From contig NZ_JAKKUT010000002.1 in NCBI RefSeq assembly GCF_029582805.1, forward strand, positions 248,001-312,000: 64,000 nt of DNA, written 5' to 3'. Position 1 is the first letter of the stretch. Each line of letters starts with the position of its first letter. A program made the translations under genes and the position numbers. The notes beneath the pieces are model-generated. The model was not told the DNA's origin. It did no database searches and worked only from the letters and a program-made list of their open reading frames with translations. Positions 45,223 through 55,285 of this stretch are shown piece by piece. Origin of the DNA: Candidatus Synechococcus calcipolaris G9 (GTDB lineage: Bacteria > Cyanobacteriota > Cyanobacteriia > Thermosynechococcales > Thermosynechococcaceae).

Positions 45223-47487
45223 CTAGGGAGTGGTGACGCGGCGTTGAATCCCTGAAGGAACACCTGACCCAGGACTGTACTGATAGCCAAAGCTATTATC
45301 CTGAGAGTCATCTACCAGCTTAGGAGTCACCATCACCACCAATTCGTTCCGCTGTCGCTGGTTACTTTCCCGCCGGAAGAGTTTACCCAGCAAAGGAATA
45401 TCCCCCAGAACCGGAATCTTCGTCACTAGGGATCGATCCTGATCCTGGATAATCCCTGCCAGTAGTAGGGTCTGACCATCCCGAATCCGAATCCGTCCCG
45501 ACTCCATCCGTCGCTGGGAGAGTAACGTACCCGAAGACGGGTTAGCCACACCGGGGAAGACCACCGAATAGGTTCCACTGGGGGCACTCACTTCTGGAGA
45601 CAGTTGCAGAGTAATAAAACCATTGTCATCGATTTGCTCAATGGTGACATTAAAGATCACCCCCGCTGGCCGGATAATGGGGGTAATGTTTGTCGCCGCT
45701 ACCGCTGCCCCACTACCGGTTCCCGTCGTACTTGACGTGGATTGAATCCCTGAGAAAATCTCTTGGGTCAGGTTCACCTGGGCAGCACTACCTTCTTGGA
45801 TCACCAGGGTAGGATTCGTCAAGATGGTGGCATTACCAGAGGTGATTGCTAACTGCACCTGGGAAAAGAACGTACTCAGGGTTTCTCCCACACCCAACCC
45901 CGGAACCGCTAACCCCGGAACACCAATAAAAGGACGAACCGCACTATTCACTGCCCCTGTAGCAGTGTCGAATGTACTCTGAATTTCTGGAGGGAAAATT
46001 TGGGGCCCCTCAAAGGTTCGTCCCCCGGGCGTTCCCGCTGGCAGATTTCCCGACTGTAGGGTCAAGCCAGAGGCATCAAAAATTGCCCCAAACAGGCTTG
46101 AACCGGCATTGGTAATAATATCCACATTGGATTCTTTACCGGCCAAGAGGTTCACATCAATAAACTTGACATTAACCATAGCCTGCCGTTTCCGCACATC
46201 AAACTGGGTGAGAAGGTTGGTGGCAATTTCCACTTTGCGAGGCGTACCGACCAAGGTAACGGTATTGGTGCGGGGATCTCCCATGGCCTCTAACCCCCGC
46301 AGGAGGGTTCCTCGGCACACATCGGAAATACTAGCACCGGCGACGTTAAAACTCGTAGTTTCATCACAGGCCGCACCCGTAGGAGCTTGGAACACATCCC
46401 GTAGGTTTGCCCCATACATTTCTAGGAGTTGAATGGCCCCCAGTTGAATATCCACCTCGCCCATTTCCATCTTCCGACCTAGGGCTGTTTCCGCAGTTGC
46501 CCCCGATGTTCCGCCGGTGCCACCTGACCCAACCCCAGAAATGGAGCCGCCAGTTTGGGCAGTGGTAATCAATGCCCGGGTTGTACCCTGTAAACCAAAA
46601 ACGCGCATTTGGTTCAAGCGAATCGTTCGCACAATTCGGTTTTGGGCATTTGGGGGCAGATATTGACCGACAAACACTGTCCGACCCTGGCGATTAGCCT
46701 GTAGGTTCGCGACCCGTAGGACATAGTTAAAAACATCCTGAACTGACTCATTTTCAATGTCCAGGGAAATGTTCATGCCACCGGGGCCATCCGCACCACT
46801 CGATTCAGGAAAGACCACATTCATATTGGCGGCCCGAGCCAATAGGGAGAGGACTTCCCGTACCGGCGCTTCCCGTAATAAAAGGCGGGGAATCCGCTCA
46901 TTGGAGCCGAGATCCACAATATCAGGAGCAGCATTAATGGGGCCAATTAACATATCACCCACAGGAGGGGCAACGGCCCGGGAGGTAAAGGGTGGAGCGG
47001 AATTTGGCCCCGGCCGCGTGGGTGCAGGTTGACCCGCCACCGGCTCACGGGGAGTACCGGCAGGTTGTTGAGCATTCAAAAAATTCAGTTGCAGACCTGA
47101 CCCGTCTTCCCGGCGAATCACTTCGCCAATGGGGGCAGAGGCAACGCCATTGACCGTTACCCGAATCGTAGTGGCATCCAGTTGTGCCACCTCCACAGAG
47201 GTAATACCGGGGGCAGGATTATCTTGGCGAAAGGATCCTCCTTCCGGTAGCCGTAATTGGCTATTAGTAATATCTGCCAAGGAAGAGTTACCCCGATTCA
47301 CGGTAAATACCGCTGGGCGAATATTGCCTTGAACATTAAACAGTAATTGAATTCCGTCCTGACCAGGTACTAGACGAATACCCGTCACTTCCGTACTGGC
47401 GGCCAACCCAGAGGGCTGAGTTGCAACCACCAAAATTGTAGCTGCGCAGCCAACACCTAAACGCTGTAAAAATTGAGACTGACTCAC
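45223..47487 (-). CDS. pilQ: type IV pilus secretin PilQ
   Basis: A 754-residue outer-membrane secretin through which the type IV pilus (and DNA uptake) passes. Signal peptide about 1-29. An AMIN domain (about 34-120) binds peptidoglycan. A Pro-rich linker follows, then the N0/STN domain around VREVLSLLARAANMNVVFP, then N1-type repeats, and the secretin domain in the last 300 residues with VPVLGDIPLLGKLFRRES near the end, the family's most conserved stretch. In cyanobacteria it supports phototaxis and natural competence. Last gene of the operon, with pilO 149 bp upstream. Confidence 0.93.
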   Translation of the reverse strand: MSQSQFLQRLGVGCAATILVVATQPSGLAASTEVTGIRLVPGQDGIQLLFNVQGNIRPAVFTVNRGNSSLADITNSQLRLPEGGSFRQDNPAPGITSVEVAQLDATTIRVTVNGVASAPIGEVIRREDGSGLQLNFLNAQQPAGTPREPVAGQPAPTRPGPNSAPPFTSRAVAPPVGDMLIGPINAAPDIVDLGSNERIPRLLLREAPVREVLSLLARAANMNVVFPESSGADGPGGMNISLDIENESVQDVFNYVLRVANLQANRQGRTVFVGQYLPPNAQNRIVRTIRLNQMRVFGLQGTTRALITTAQTGGSISGVGSGGTGGTSGATAETALGRKMEMGEVDIQLGAIQLLEMYGANLRDVFQAPTGAACDETTSFNVAGASISDVCRGTLLRGLEAMGDPRTNTVTLVGTPRKVEIATNLLTQFDVRKRQAMVNVKFIDVNLLAGKESNVDIITNAGSSLFGAIFDASGLTLQSGNLPAGTPGGRTFEGPQIFPPEIQSTFDTATGAVNSAVRPFIGVPGLAVPGLGVGETLSTFFSQVQLAITSGNATILTNPTLVIQEGSAAQVNLTQEIFSGIQSTSSTTGTGSGAAVAATNITPIIRPAGVIFNVTIEQIDDNGFITLQLSPEVSAPSGTYSVVFPGVANPSSGTLLSQRRMESGRIRIRDGQTLLLAGIIQDQDRSLVTKIPVLGDIPLLGKLFRRESNQRQRNELVVMVTPKLVDDSQDNSFGYQYSPGSGVPSGIQRRVTTP

Positions 47488-47636
47488 TGTTCCCTACTCC
47501 TCACAAAAGCCACCTAAATTAACCAATCGAGCTTCGACAAAAATCACATGGACAATTCGACGATTCTATGGATAAACGTTTACTGATCCCTTATTGATCT
47601 CTTTAGTAATCTACTGTTCTGGGGACGTTTTTAATT

Positions 47637-48371
47637 CTATTGTTGTTGTTCCTCCTCTGGTGCGCCCTGGGCATCTGACTCACCCTGGGCAGCTTCTTCC
47701 GCAGGGGCGGCAGCAGCAATTTCTTCCGTTGTTAGGGGAACGTAGGCAACAAGTTTGAACGTGGAGCGCACTTGCCCGGCTTGTTCAGGTATTTGCTCTA
47801 GAATTAGATCGCGAATGACGAGAACATTTTGCTGCTGGTCAATTTGCTCCATGACTTGCAGTGTTTGGGCATAGGCTCCTTCCATGGCAATACTGGTGAC
47901 CTGTCGTCTTAGTTTGCCATTTAATTCAGGGCCAAGGGAGCCATCCTGGACAATTCCTGAAGCTGCATAATCGGGCTCAAAGCTATTGAGTTGAGCCGAC
48001 GATCGCATAATAATTCCATTTAGATCTAAAAGCAGCGTATCTAGGGCTTCTTGACTGGCAAACAGACCCCGTACCTGTTGATTTTCAGCCCTGGCCCGGC
48101 CAATACTGGCAATGACCTCATTTAACTGGCGGAGAATTTCTTCTCGGCGGGCTAAGTCATCTTCTTTTTGGGATAGTTCCAGTTGAATTTGGGCTGCTTC
48201 TTCCAGTTTGGGGGCAATCAAGATGGTGGCCAGGTAGGCCGCCGCCCCTAGGCCGACAATGGCGATCAAAATGCCACTGACGATGGGAGTCAGGGTAATC
48301 CCAAAAAATGTCGGATAGGTGGGGCCTTGTTCCTCTTGCAGGGGTGCCCCAAAATCACCAGTTAGGGTCAT
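47637..48371 (-). CDS. pilO: type IV pilus assembly protein PilO
   Basis: A 244-residue inner-membrane protein with one helix (about 26-50), then a long coiled coil (about 55-100: EEAAQIQLELSQKEDDLARREEIL) and a periplasmic ferredoxin-like domain, the PilO layout. It dimerises with PilN in the alignment complex that links PilM to PilQ. The tail is rich in Ala, Glu and Gln and low in complexity. Its start overlaps the pilN stop by four bases. Confidence 0.88.
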   Translation of the reverse strand: MTLTGDFGAPLQEEQGPTYPTFFGITLTPIVSGILIAIVGLGAAAYLATILIAPKLEEAAQIQLELSQKEDDLARREEILRQLNEVIASIGRARAENQQVRGLFASQEALDTLLLDLNGIIMRSSAQLNSFEPDYAASGIVQDGSLGPELNGKLRRQVTSIAMEGAYAQTLQVMEQIDQQQNVLVIRDLILEQIPEQAGQVRSTFKLVAYVPLTTEEIAAAAPAEEAAQGESDAQGAPEEEQQQ

Positions 48372-49057
48372 GGTGTGACGACTCCTTGTTCTTTCAGAAA
48401 GTTAATGCGAGAAACAAGACCCTCAGCACCGTTGGCCTCTAGCTCTTCAATCAGTTCGGAGGCAGGAATTGTGCTCATGGCCGTATTCAGAGAGAAATTA
48501 ATCCCTGAGGGTGCATCTCCATCGGAACCAACGCGACTGGCCGTCGCTAATTTTGTTGCCGGGCCATCAATAAACGCAGACTGATTTTGCAGAAGTAAAA
48601 CAAAGTCGTTGACATCGTTAAAGGATGACGCTCTGCCATCAATCACCAGTTCATTGCCGGTGGGAGATTGACTAATTTTAATGATTTGCATACCGCTGGG
48701 GGTTTTGGCTCCTAGATCCGTCAGAACTGCCGACCAAGGCTTAATTTGATTGAAGGCCGTAGCAAAGGCTTGGGTTTCAGCGGTAATTTGCTGTTGCTCT
48801 TTCTTCAGCTCGTCCATTTTCTGCAAATCTGGGGCGATGGACGCTAACTGATCTTCTACCTCCTGTTCTTTTAGGGTGAGTTGTTGTACCCAAAAGGAGA
48901 CGGCGGCGGAGCCTAAAAACACGAGTCCAATAAAGAAAAGTGCTGCAACCCCACCCAGGATAATCGGTATATTACTGGCACCGCCGGTCACAGTTGGAGT
49001 GGCAGCCCCTCCTAGTTCTGGACGTTCCTTAAGTAGGTTAATATCAATGGAATACAT
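48368..49057 (-). CDS. pilN: type IV pilus assembly protein PilN
   Basis: A 229-residue bitopic protein. The short cytoplasmic N-terminus with SIDINLLKERPE is the PilM-binding motif of PilN (INLLP-like). A membrane helix (about 31-56), a coiled coil and a periplasmic domain follow. Order and coupling (pilM-18 bp-pilN, four-base overlap with pilO) match the conserved operon. No PilP gene is present, as usual in cyanobacteria. Confidence 0.9.
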   Translation of the reverse strand: MYSIDINLLKERPELGGAATPTVTGGASNIPIILGGVAALFFIGLVFLGSAAVSFWVQQLTLKEQEVEDQLASIAPDLQKMDELKKEQQQITAETQAFATAFNQIKPWSAVLTDLGAKTPSGMQIIKISQSPTGNELVIDGRASSFNDVNDFVLLLQNQSAFIDGPATKLATASRVGSDGDAPSGINFSLNTAMSTIPASELIEELEANGAEGLVSRINFLKEQGVVTP

Positions 49058-49075
49058 ACCAATTGCTCCTGTGTA

Positions 49076-50155
49076 CTAGGCACCACGCAGACCTAAGCCA
49101 ATGACTGTGCCCATGCCTGGGCGTTTTTCGAGGGGAATGTCTTCAGCGGTTTCTAAGCCTAAAAGACTAATCGGATCTACGAGGGTGGTAATGCAGCCCA
49201 ACCGCTGATTAAAAAATTCATCCACCTGGCCAATGCCGGCCCCAACCCCTGCGAGTAAAATTTGGGTGACTTCCAGGTTCTCGCCCTGATTAAGGTAAAA
49301 GTCAATGGAACGACGGAGTTCATCGGCTAGATCCCCAAGGACACGCAAAATAGCGGCTCCACTGGGATTAATGGCCCCGGTGACATCCATTGGCTCTAGG
49401 GGGACGGTCAGGCTTTCCAGAAGGTCAACCCCCATGGAGGGAGGCAGGTTCATGGCTCGGCTGATCGCCTCTTGCATTCGATCTTTGCCAATGGGAACTT
49501 TGCGGTTGAACTGGGGAATCCCATCTTTGACAATGCTAATTTCTGTCCCTTCGTTGCCAATATCGACGATCGCCGCCGCTTCTCCCACCAGTTGTTGCAA
49601 TTGATCCCGCATGGTACGCATGAGGGCAAAGCTACTGATTTCTAGGGCGGATAGCTGTAGCCCCGCCTGGGCAAAGGTATTGATGTAGGCATCGGTGACA
49701 TCCCGAGGGGTTCCCACGAGTAAAATTTCCACCCGTTCAATGCCATCATCATCTAGGGAGGTTCCTAGTTTTTGGTAATCGACATCCGCTTCTTCCCGAG
49801 GGAAGGGGAGATACAGGGGAGCTTCCTGCATTAAGACAACTTCCCGCAACTCGTAATCGGGGAGTTCTGCGGGCAATCGAATCAGACGAATGACGGCTTC
49901 TCCCATCGGGATTGCACTAATGGCATCCTTTTGTTTAATCCGTTTGTCTTCAATACCTTGGCGAATGGCATCGGCCACTGCCACCGTATCAATGATCCGG
50001 CTCTCAACGATCGCCCCCTCCGCGAGGGGGACACTGACAAAGGTGGTCAGTTTTGTACCCTGGCCCTGTCGCTGCACTTGGACAATATTGACCCGCTCTG
50101 GAGTGAGTTCAATTCCCAAGCCCTGCTTTGCTTTTGAAAATAATTTCCCAAACAC
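49076..50155 (-). CDS. pilM: type IV pilus assembly protein PilM
   Basis: A 359-residue actin-like cytoplasmic ATPase. GIELTPERVNIVQVQRQG is the first phosphate-binding hairpin, and VDIGNEGTEISIVKDG is the second. The C-terminal VTQILLAGVGAGIGQVDEFF is the adenosine loop. It binds the PilN N-terminus and the pilus motor PilB/PilC. First gene of pilMNOQ. Upstream (50156-50462) there is room for a promoter. Confidence 0.93.
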   Translation of the reverse strand: MFGKLFSKAKQGLGIELTPERVNIVQVQRQGQGTKLTTFVSVPLAEGAIVESRIIDTVAVADAIRQGIEDKRIKQKDAISAIPMGEAVIRLIRLPAELPDYELREVVLMQEAPLYLPFPREEADVDYQKLGTSLDDDGIERVEILLVGTPRDVTDAYINTFAQAGLQLSALEISSFALMRTMRDQLQQLVGEAAAIVDIGNEGTEISIVKDGIPQFNRKVPIGKDRMQEAISRAMNLPPSMGVDLLESLTVPLEPMDVTGAINPSGAAILRVLGDLADELRRSIDFYLNQGENLEVTQILLAGVGAGIGQVDEFFNQRLGCITTLVDPISLLGLETAEDIPLEKRPGMGTVIGLGLRGA

Positions 50156-50462
50156 AACGTCACCCGCTATGCTACTGAACGGTCATATTGATGCAGACCT
50201 GAGGAGTAAGCCGACATTAAATATAAATGGCCCGATTCACTGATCTGCTAGGGGAAAATCCCCACAATCGCAGTCAATGCTTGCAAAGAACCCTTAGAAC
50301 TGGTAGCAATGATCCCAACCCTTAAAATTAAGCCAATAGATGGAGGCATCTATTTAGTTGCTATCCTAGCCAATCCCTGAAGATTCTGACCACTAAACTA
50401 CTATGGGCATGCTCCTGAGGTTATGCACAAATTGTTGGATTAATTTGGGAGATGGATTTGAG
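50156..50462. other. 307-bp intergenic region upstream of pilM
   Basis: It contains a perfect hairpin AATAGATG-GAGG-CATCTATT (50335-50354, followed by T) and a smaller GGGG/CCCC one near 50250. The first could act as a weak terminator behind the minus-strand gene ending at 50463. No small gene is seen. The pilM promoter is probably in the part next to the operon. Confidence 0.4.
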
Positions 50463-50984
50463 TTAACGTCCTAACCAAGAAATAGGTGTGGAACTGGTCA
50501 CTTGTACTTCCTGGGACAGTTCCGGGAATGTCACAAAAACAACACCGCCACTACAGGACATATCACTGGGCGATCGCCATTCACCGGCCACTAGTAAATA
50601 AACCGCACTCACGGCTTCCCGTCGCCAACTACGCCACATATCACTGGCGGGACAATCGTAAAGCTGGCACTCTTCCGGAATGGGATACTGGTGGAAATCA
50701 ACCAGGGGGCCTTTGAGTTGATCAAGTAGGGGAAAAAAGGAAGATTGAATTAAACTTTGGCGTAGGTCTTCCCATTGATCACAGTGACGCTTAACGGAAA
50801 TTTTAAGGGGGACTTCATTGAGTTTTGTGGTAGCAACAATACCTATTTTATTATCCACAAGTTGGAGTTGACCAAAGGCGGATTCTAGGCGAAAGTTGGC
50901 ATTGGATAGAAGGGTACTTTTCCCATCTATAGCTGCCGCCACAAATGCCATAAATAGTTCTTGATCGTCCATAATCCCTAACAT
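50463..50984 (-). CDS. unknown cyanobacterial protein
   Basis: A protein of about 173 residues that I do not recognise. It is soluble, with a helix-rich N-terminus (DDQELFMAFVAAAIDG), a central beta part (GQLQLVDNKIGIVATTKL) and a Cys/Trp-containing end (CPASDMWRSWRREAVSAVYLLVAGEWRS). ATG 50984 is chosen because a GGAG lies 9 bases before it. GTG 50999 and ATG 50972 are alternatives. The palindrome GGAGTACTCC overlaps this ribosome site. Neighbours are pilM upstream of its 3' end and a DUF3146-like gene. Confidence 0.6.
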   Translation of the reverse strand: MLGIMDDQELFMAFVAAAIDGKSTLLSNANFRLESAFGQLQLVDNKIGIVATTKLNEVPLKISVKRHCDQWEDLRQSLIQSSFFPLLDQLKGPLVDFHQYPIPEECQLYDCPASDMWRSWRREAVSAVYLLVAGEWRSPSDMSCSGGVVFVTFPELSQEVQVTSSTPISWLGR

Positions 50985-51072
50985 GATGGAGTACTCCACA
51001 CCCTATCATATCCAGCGGGGGAGGTCTGGGCAAGGAGATATGGACAATGATATGCGGGCTAAAATTACGGGG

Positions 51073-51336
51073 TTAAAACTTAGCGCGAATGGTAAAAAAA
51101 TAGTCGCCGCCAGGCTCTAATTGATAGTCCTGTTGTTCTAGGAAGCGGCCGAGGGGTTCTTTAATTAAGGCCCGCCCCAGGGAGGGAGAAATGATCAGTT
51201 CTTTGTGTTGAAATCGCCACTTAAATTCCCAGGTGTAATCACTGGCAATGACCTCACCTCGGATCTGACCCTGGTTCCAGCAGGAGTCGATGACCCGTAC
51301 ATGGGCAATGGTCTGGGGAAGGGGTTTAGGACTCAC
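51073..51336 (-). CDS. small protein, resembles DUF3146
   Basis: An 87-residue protein. IAHVRVIDSCWNQGQIRGEV, SPSLGRALIKEPLGRFLE and YQLEPGGDYFFTIRAKF match the cyanobacterial DUF3146 pattern as I remember it. A beta-rich single domain, function unknown. Only 6 bp separate its start from the Hsp70-like stop, so they are probably one transcription unit. Confidence 0.7.
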   Translation of the reverse strand: MSPKPLPQTIAHVRVIDSCWNQGQIRGEVIASDYTWEFKWRFQHKELIISPSLGRALIKEPLGRFLEQQDYQLEPGGDYFFTIRAKF

Positions 51337-51342
51337 GGGCGG

Positions 51343-52947
51343 TTAACGAAGCTGAATGACCGGTTGTTGATCCACCAAACGCTCTAGGGTGAATAAATCT
51401 TCTACGGTGATCCGCAACTGGCGATCGCGATCTACCTGAAATAAAACACGTAGGCGATCGCTACCAGGATAACCAGGCGGGTCAAGGGGAGCAAGGGTAC
51501 GGCCCTGATCCGTATCATTTAGGGCCTGTACATGGGTGTCCGCTGGGGTGCTGCGGGTAATGAGGCGATCGCCATCAAAGAATATTTCTGTACCGGAGGA
51601 GTTTTGCCCCAATTCACCGATGACTAATTCAATGGTGGGTTGACTGTCCGTTGAGGCCCCTAATACCAGTTCAATTGGCTCCGCCATGGGATAGGCTTGG
51701 CCCGCCGGAATAATTTGATGCCAGTTGTGGCGATTCCGACGGCGATCCCAGTAACGAACACCGTAGCTATGGTACAAAAAGTCTTGCAGTTCCATTCCCT
51801 GATCCAGTTGTAGGGCCCCCATGGCAATGGCCGTAAAGGGGCGACGGTAAGCCAATTTTTCTTCAGGGAAGTAGGTTTTCAACCAGGTTTGAACAGCGGG
51901 AATCTGACTGCTTCCCCCCACGAGTAAGACTGCCTCAATATCGGCGGGGGTAATGCCTTGGCGTCGGGCTTGTTGTAGCACTTGGGTGAGACAATCATCT
52001 AGGCGATTAAAAAACTGATGCTCCCTTAAGATTTCCTCCAGTTGCGATCGCCCTAGGGTGAGATCCAGACTGGTAAAGGTGGTTTCATCGAAGTAAATTT
52101 CCTGGGATTGGGTTTGCTGGGAAAGGGTTATCTTGAGACGTTCCGCCAACCGTAAACTGAGGGGGAATTCATTGGCGGGCAAGGAGTCCTGCTGTTGAAA
52201 ATAATCCACAATCCAATGATCAATATCCGTTCCCCCCAAGGTCAGGCCCGCCTTGGCAATCACCCGGGCGGTTTTGATGGGTTGCTGTTGGCTGTCAGTC
52301 CACTGGCGATCGCCCCATTTCAGGATAAATCCCAGGGGTTTGGCCCCACCGCTCTGGGCCTGTAACTGGACGAGGGACAGATCCAGGGTACCACCGCCAA
52401 AGTCTAATACCAGCAGTAATTCGCCATCTCCAAGTCCGTATCCTAGGGCCGCCGCCGTTGGTTCATCTAAAAGACGAATTTGATCCACACTTAGGCCCTG
52501 GGCCACCTGACCCAACCAGGCCCGATAGGCCTCAAAACTATCGACGGGAACCGTCAAAATAAGCGATCGCCCCCCATCCCCATGGCTGGACTGAAGCTGC
52601 TGAATCACCCCCCCTAGGAACCACGCACCCACCTGCTCAAAGGTGAGGGTTTGTTGATCCAGTTCCGGCAAGTACCCCTGCACATTGGCCCCAATGCCCC
52701 GCTTAAACCGTTGAAATAAGCGGCGATCGCCCCGATGATCTAAACCACGATCCCGCACCTGTTGTCCCATCCAAAGGGTGGGTTTTACCGCATCTTCCAC
52801 GTACAGTAGACTGGGAATCAGGGCAGCCACCTCTCCCACCCCCGTCGATAACCCCGGCAATGAAACCACTTCTGCCTCTTGACTGGCCGGGTTCCAGCGG
52901 GCAATGAGGGTATTACTCGTACCAAAATCAATAGCATAACTATACAT
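51343..52947 (-). CDS. Hsp70-family (DnaK-like) protein with a shortened C-terminus
   Basis: A 534-residue actin-fold ATPase. The phosphate-1 loop (AIDFGTSNTLIARW), the connect/phosphate-2 region (LLVLDFGGGTLDLSLV), LDEPTAAALGYG and the adenosine loop VLLVGGSSQIPAV are all present, so the nucleotide-binding domain is complete. The part after about 385 is shorter than the substrate-binding region of DnaK and lacks the usual helical lid, so it belongs to the group of Hsp70-like proteins found in cyanobacteria beside canonical DnaKs. Role unknown. It is followed by the DUF3146-like gene. Confidence 0.85.
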   Translation of the reverse strand: MYSYAIDFGTSNTLIARWNPASQEAEVVSLPGLSTGVGEVAALIPSLLYVEDAVKPTLWMGQQVRDRGLDHRGDRRLFQRFKRGIGANVQGYLPELDQQTLTFEQVGAWFLGGVIQQLQSSHGDGGRSLILTVPVDSFEAYRAWLGQVAQGLSVDQIRLLDEPTAAALGYGLGDGELLLVLDFGGGTLDLSLVQLQAQSGGAKPLGFILKWGDRQWTDSQQQPIKTARVIAKAGLTLGGTDIDHWIVDYFQQQDSLPANEFPLSLRLAERLKITLSQQTQSQEIYFDETTFTSLDLTLGRSQLEEILREHQFFNRLDDCLTQVLQQARRQGITPADIEAVLLVGGSSQIPAVQTWLKTYFPEEKLAYRRPFTAIAMGALQLDQGMELQDFLYHSYGVRYWDRRRNRHNWHQIIPAGQAYPMAEPIELVLGASTDSQPTIELVIGELGQNSSGTEIFFDGDRLITRSTPADTHVQALNDTDQGRTLAPLDPPGYPGSDRLRVLFQVDRDRQLRITVEDLFTLERLVDQQPVIQLR

Positions 52948-53151
52948 GGCAGCTTCAAACGTTGAATAAACCTTGGTAAACCTTGGGCAACATTCAGTTT
53001 AATTAATTAAGATTAATGACCCTGGGGGCTTCCCCAAGATAACAAGTTATTAGTCCTGTTTCGGCAGAATTCTCGGCCAATGGGTGCGCCAAATCTCACC
53101 TATCCAGTATGATAAAGAGAAAGTGTAGTCGTTACGAGTTTGCACACATCC

Positions 53152-54537
53152 ATGGCTGAATCCACCATTGAAAACGTTGTGATTATTGGTTCTGGGCCCG
53201 CGGGCTATACGGCCGCCATCTATGCCGCCCGGGCCAATCTCAAGCCCTTTATGTTTGAGGGGTACCAAGTGGGGGGCTTGCCGGGGGGACAACTGATGAC
53301 CACCACGGAAGTGGAAAATTTCCCTGGCTTTCCGGAGGGGATTCAGGGCCCGGAATTAATGGAGCGGATGAAGGCCCAGGCACTGCGCTGGGGTGCGGAA
53401 TTGGTAACAGAGGATGTGATTCAGGTGGATTTTCGCCAACGCCCCTTTTTGATTAGTTCCGCCGAGCGGCAGGTGCGGGCCCACAGTGTGATTATTGCCA
53501 CAGGGGCAACGGCTAAACGGTTGGGCTTACCCGGTGAAGAGCAGTATTGGACAAAGGGAGTTTCCGCCTGTGCCATTTGTGATGGGGCAACCCCTATTTT
53601 TCAGGGTGTAGAATTGGCCGTCATTGGTGGTGGGGACAGTGCGGCGGAAGAGGCGGTGTATTTGACCAAGTATGGTTCCCATATCCATTTGTTGGTGCGG
53701 GGCGATAGGATGCGCGCCAGTAAGGCCATGCAGGATCGGGTGTTAGCAAATCCGAAAATTACGGTGCATTGGCATACCGAGGCGATCGCCATTGAGGGGG
53801 ATGGTCAACTCATGCAGGGATTAAGGGTTCGGAATAATCTCACCCAAAAGGAAGAGACCCTGCCGGTACGCGGTCTGTTCTATGCCATTGGCCATACCCC
53901 CAACACCCAACTGTTTCAAGGACAAATTGACCTAGACCCGGTGGGCTATATTTTGACTCCCAAGGGAACGGAAACCAATGTAGCTGGGGTGTACGCAGCC
54001 GGGGATGTCCAAGATCACGAGTATCGTCAGGCCGTAACCGCCGCCGGCACCGGATGTATGGCGGCCCTAGAAGCCGAACGGTGGCTCTCGGCCCAGGGAC
54101 TCCTGCACGAATTTCACCAACCAACTACTGAAGCTGCCCCCAAAGAAACCGCCCCAGCGGCAAAAACCCCTAATCTCAGCGAATCCGATCCCAACGCCTT
54201 TGATCCAACGGCCCTAAAGCATCGCGGCAGTTATGCCCTGCGCAAGCTTTTCCACGATAGCGATCGCCTGCTCATGGTGAAATACGTTTCCCCCACCTGT
54301 GGGCCCTGCCATACCCTCAAACCTATTTTGAATCGGGTCGTGGAGGAATTTCCTGAACAGATGTACCTGATTGAAATTGACATTACCGAAGACACGGCGA
54401 TCGCCGAGCAAGCTGGGGTCACCAGTACGCCAACCATTCAACTCTTCAAACAGAAGGAACTCGTGGAAACCATAGTGGGCATGAAGCCGAAAAGCCAGTA
54501 TCGGGAAACAATTCAGAAATATGTAACTAAACGTTAG
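53152..54537 (+). CDS. trxB: NADPH-thioredoxin reductase with fused thioredoxin (NTRC)
   Basis: A 461-residue fusion. The reductase has the FAD site GSGPAG (13-18), redox-active CAIC (Cys140/143) and the NADPH site GGGDSA (159-164). A linker of about 40 residues leads to a thioredoxin domain with CGPC (Cys383/386). This NTRC arrangement is typical of chloroplasts and many cyanobacteria and feeds NADPH-derived electrons to 2-Cys peroxiredoxin and Calvin-cycle enzymes in weak light or darkness. The Trx site reads TCGPC instead of the usual WCGPC, as in other NTRCs. ATG 53152 is preferred to TTG 53140. Divergent from the Hsp70-like gene. Confidence 0.94.
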   Translation: MAESTIENVVIIGSGPAGYTAAIYAARANLKPFMFEGYQVGGLPGGQLMTTTEVENFPGFPEGIQGPELMERMKAQALRWGAELVTEDVIQVDFRQRPFLISSAERQVRAHSVIIATGATAKRLGLPGEEQYWTKGVSACAICDGATPIFQGVELAVIGGGDSAAEEAVYLTKYGSHIHLLVRGDRMRASKAMQDRVLANPKITVHWHTEAIAIEGDGQLMQGLRVRNNLTQKEETLPVRGLFYAIGHTPNTQLFQGQIDLDPVGYILTPKGTETNVAGVYAAGDVQDHEYRQAVTAAGTGCMAALEAERWLSAQGLLHEFHQPTTEAAPKETAPAAKTPNLSESDPNAFDPTALKHRGSYALRKLFHDSDRLLMVKYVSPTCGPCHTLKPILNRVVEEFPEQMYLIEIDITEDTAIAEQAGVTSTPTIQLFKQKELVETIVGMKPKSQYRETIQKYVTKR

Positions 54538-54680
54538 TATTGAAGGTATCCCGCAAGTCCTCGGTGGGGGCGTAACGGCAAAATTGCTGATGAGGCAGTG
54601 CTTTAGGCTAGACATAACAGTGAGAAAATCAGGGCAATCTACTATACTGAAAGCACAAGCTGAGTCCCTTGACTAAAGTC

Positions 54681-55244
54681 ATGACTGCCTCTCCAACCCA
54701 AATTCTTACGATTGAAGATTTTCTAAAGTTTCCATATTTAGAGGGATCTCCAGCATGGGAATACGTAGATGGGGCTGCTATTCAAAAGCCAATGCCCAAA
54801 CTTCGACACTCTATTTTACAAAAGCGACTGTTGACCGAAATTGATAGTCACAGTGAATCGTACACAACACTACCTGAACTGCGCTGTACTTTTGCTGGGC
54901 GATCTGTTGTTCCTGATATTGCAGTCATTTCATGGAACCGAATTCAAGTGAACGGGTTGGGAGAACCAGAAGATAATTTTATTGAAGCTCCTGACTGGTC
55001 AATCGAAATTCTTTCACCCGATCAGAAGGCGAATCGCGTAATTGATAACCTTTTACATTGCATAAAACATGGCTGTCGGTTGGGGTGGATGCTTGACCCA
55101 GATGATTATTCTGTCCTGACTTTTGCTCCACATGAAGAACCCAAAGTCTATAGAGGGGATTGCCAGCTTCAAGTTTTGGAGGGAGTCTATTTAGAGTTAA
55201 CAGCCCAGCAAGTTTTTGCATGGCTAAAAATAGACAAGCGTTGA
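54681..55244 (+). CDS. Uma2-family (DUF820) putative endonuclease
   Basis: A 187-residue protein of the Uma2/DUF820 family, of the PD-(D/E)XK nuclease fold and multicopy in cyanobacteria. WEYVDGAAIQKPMP near the N-terminus, VVPDIAVISW with the conserved PDIA, and PDWSIEILSPDQ with the I-E-I-L-S-P motif are family hallmarks. The expected Lys of the nuclease motif is replaced by a pattern common in the family. Biological role unknown, and many copies are transposon- or defence-associated. ATG 54681 is chosen over TTG 54669. Confidence 0.85.
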   Translation: MTASPTQILTIEDFLKFPYLEGSPAWEYVDGAAIQKPMPKLRHSILQKRLLTEIDSHSESYTTLPELRCTFAGRSVVPDIAVISWNRIQVNGLGEPEDNFIEAPDWSIEILSPDQKANRVIDNLLHCIKHGCRLGWMLDPDDYSVLTFAPHEEPKVYRGDCQLQVLEGVYLELTAQQVFAWLKIDKR

Positions 55245-55285
55245 TGCTTATAGACAGAGAACATAGTGGTTGCGGCGGCATAATG

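Noticed and set aside
38395-50560. Lack of HIP1 (GCGATCGC) octamers as a marker of transferred DNA
   Set aside because: By eye the octamer is also absent from ndhH and the pilMNOQ operon, which are core genes, so absence is not a usable marker here.
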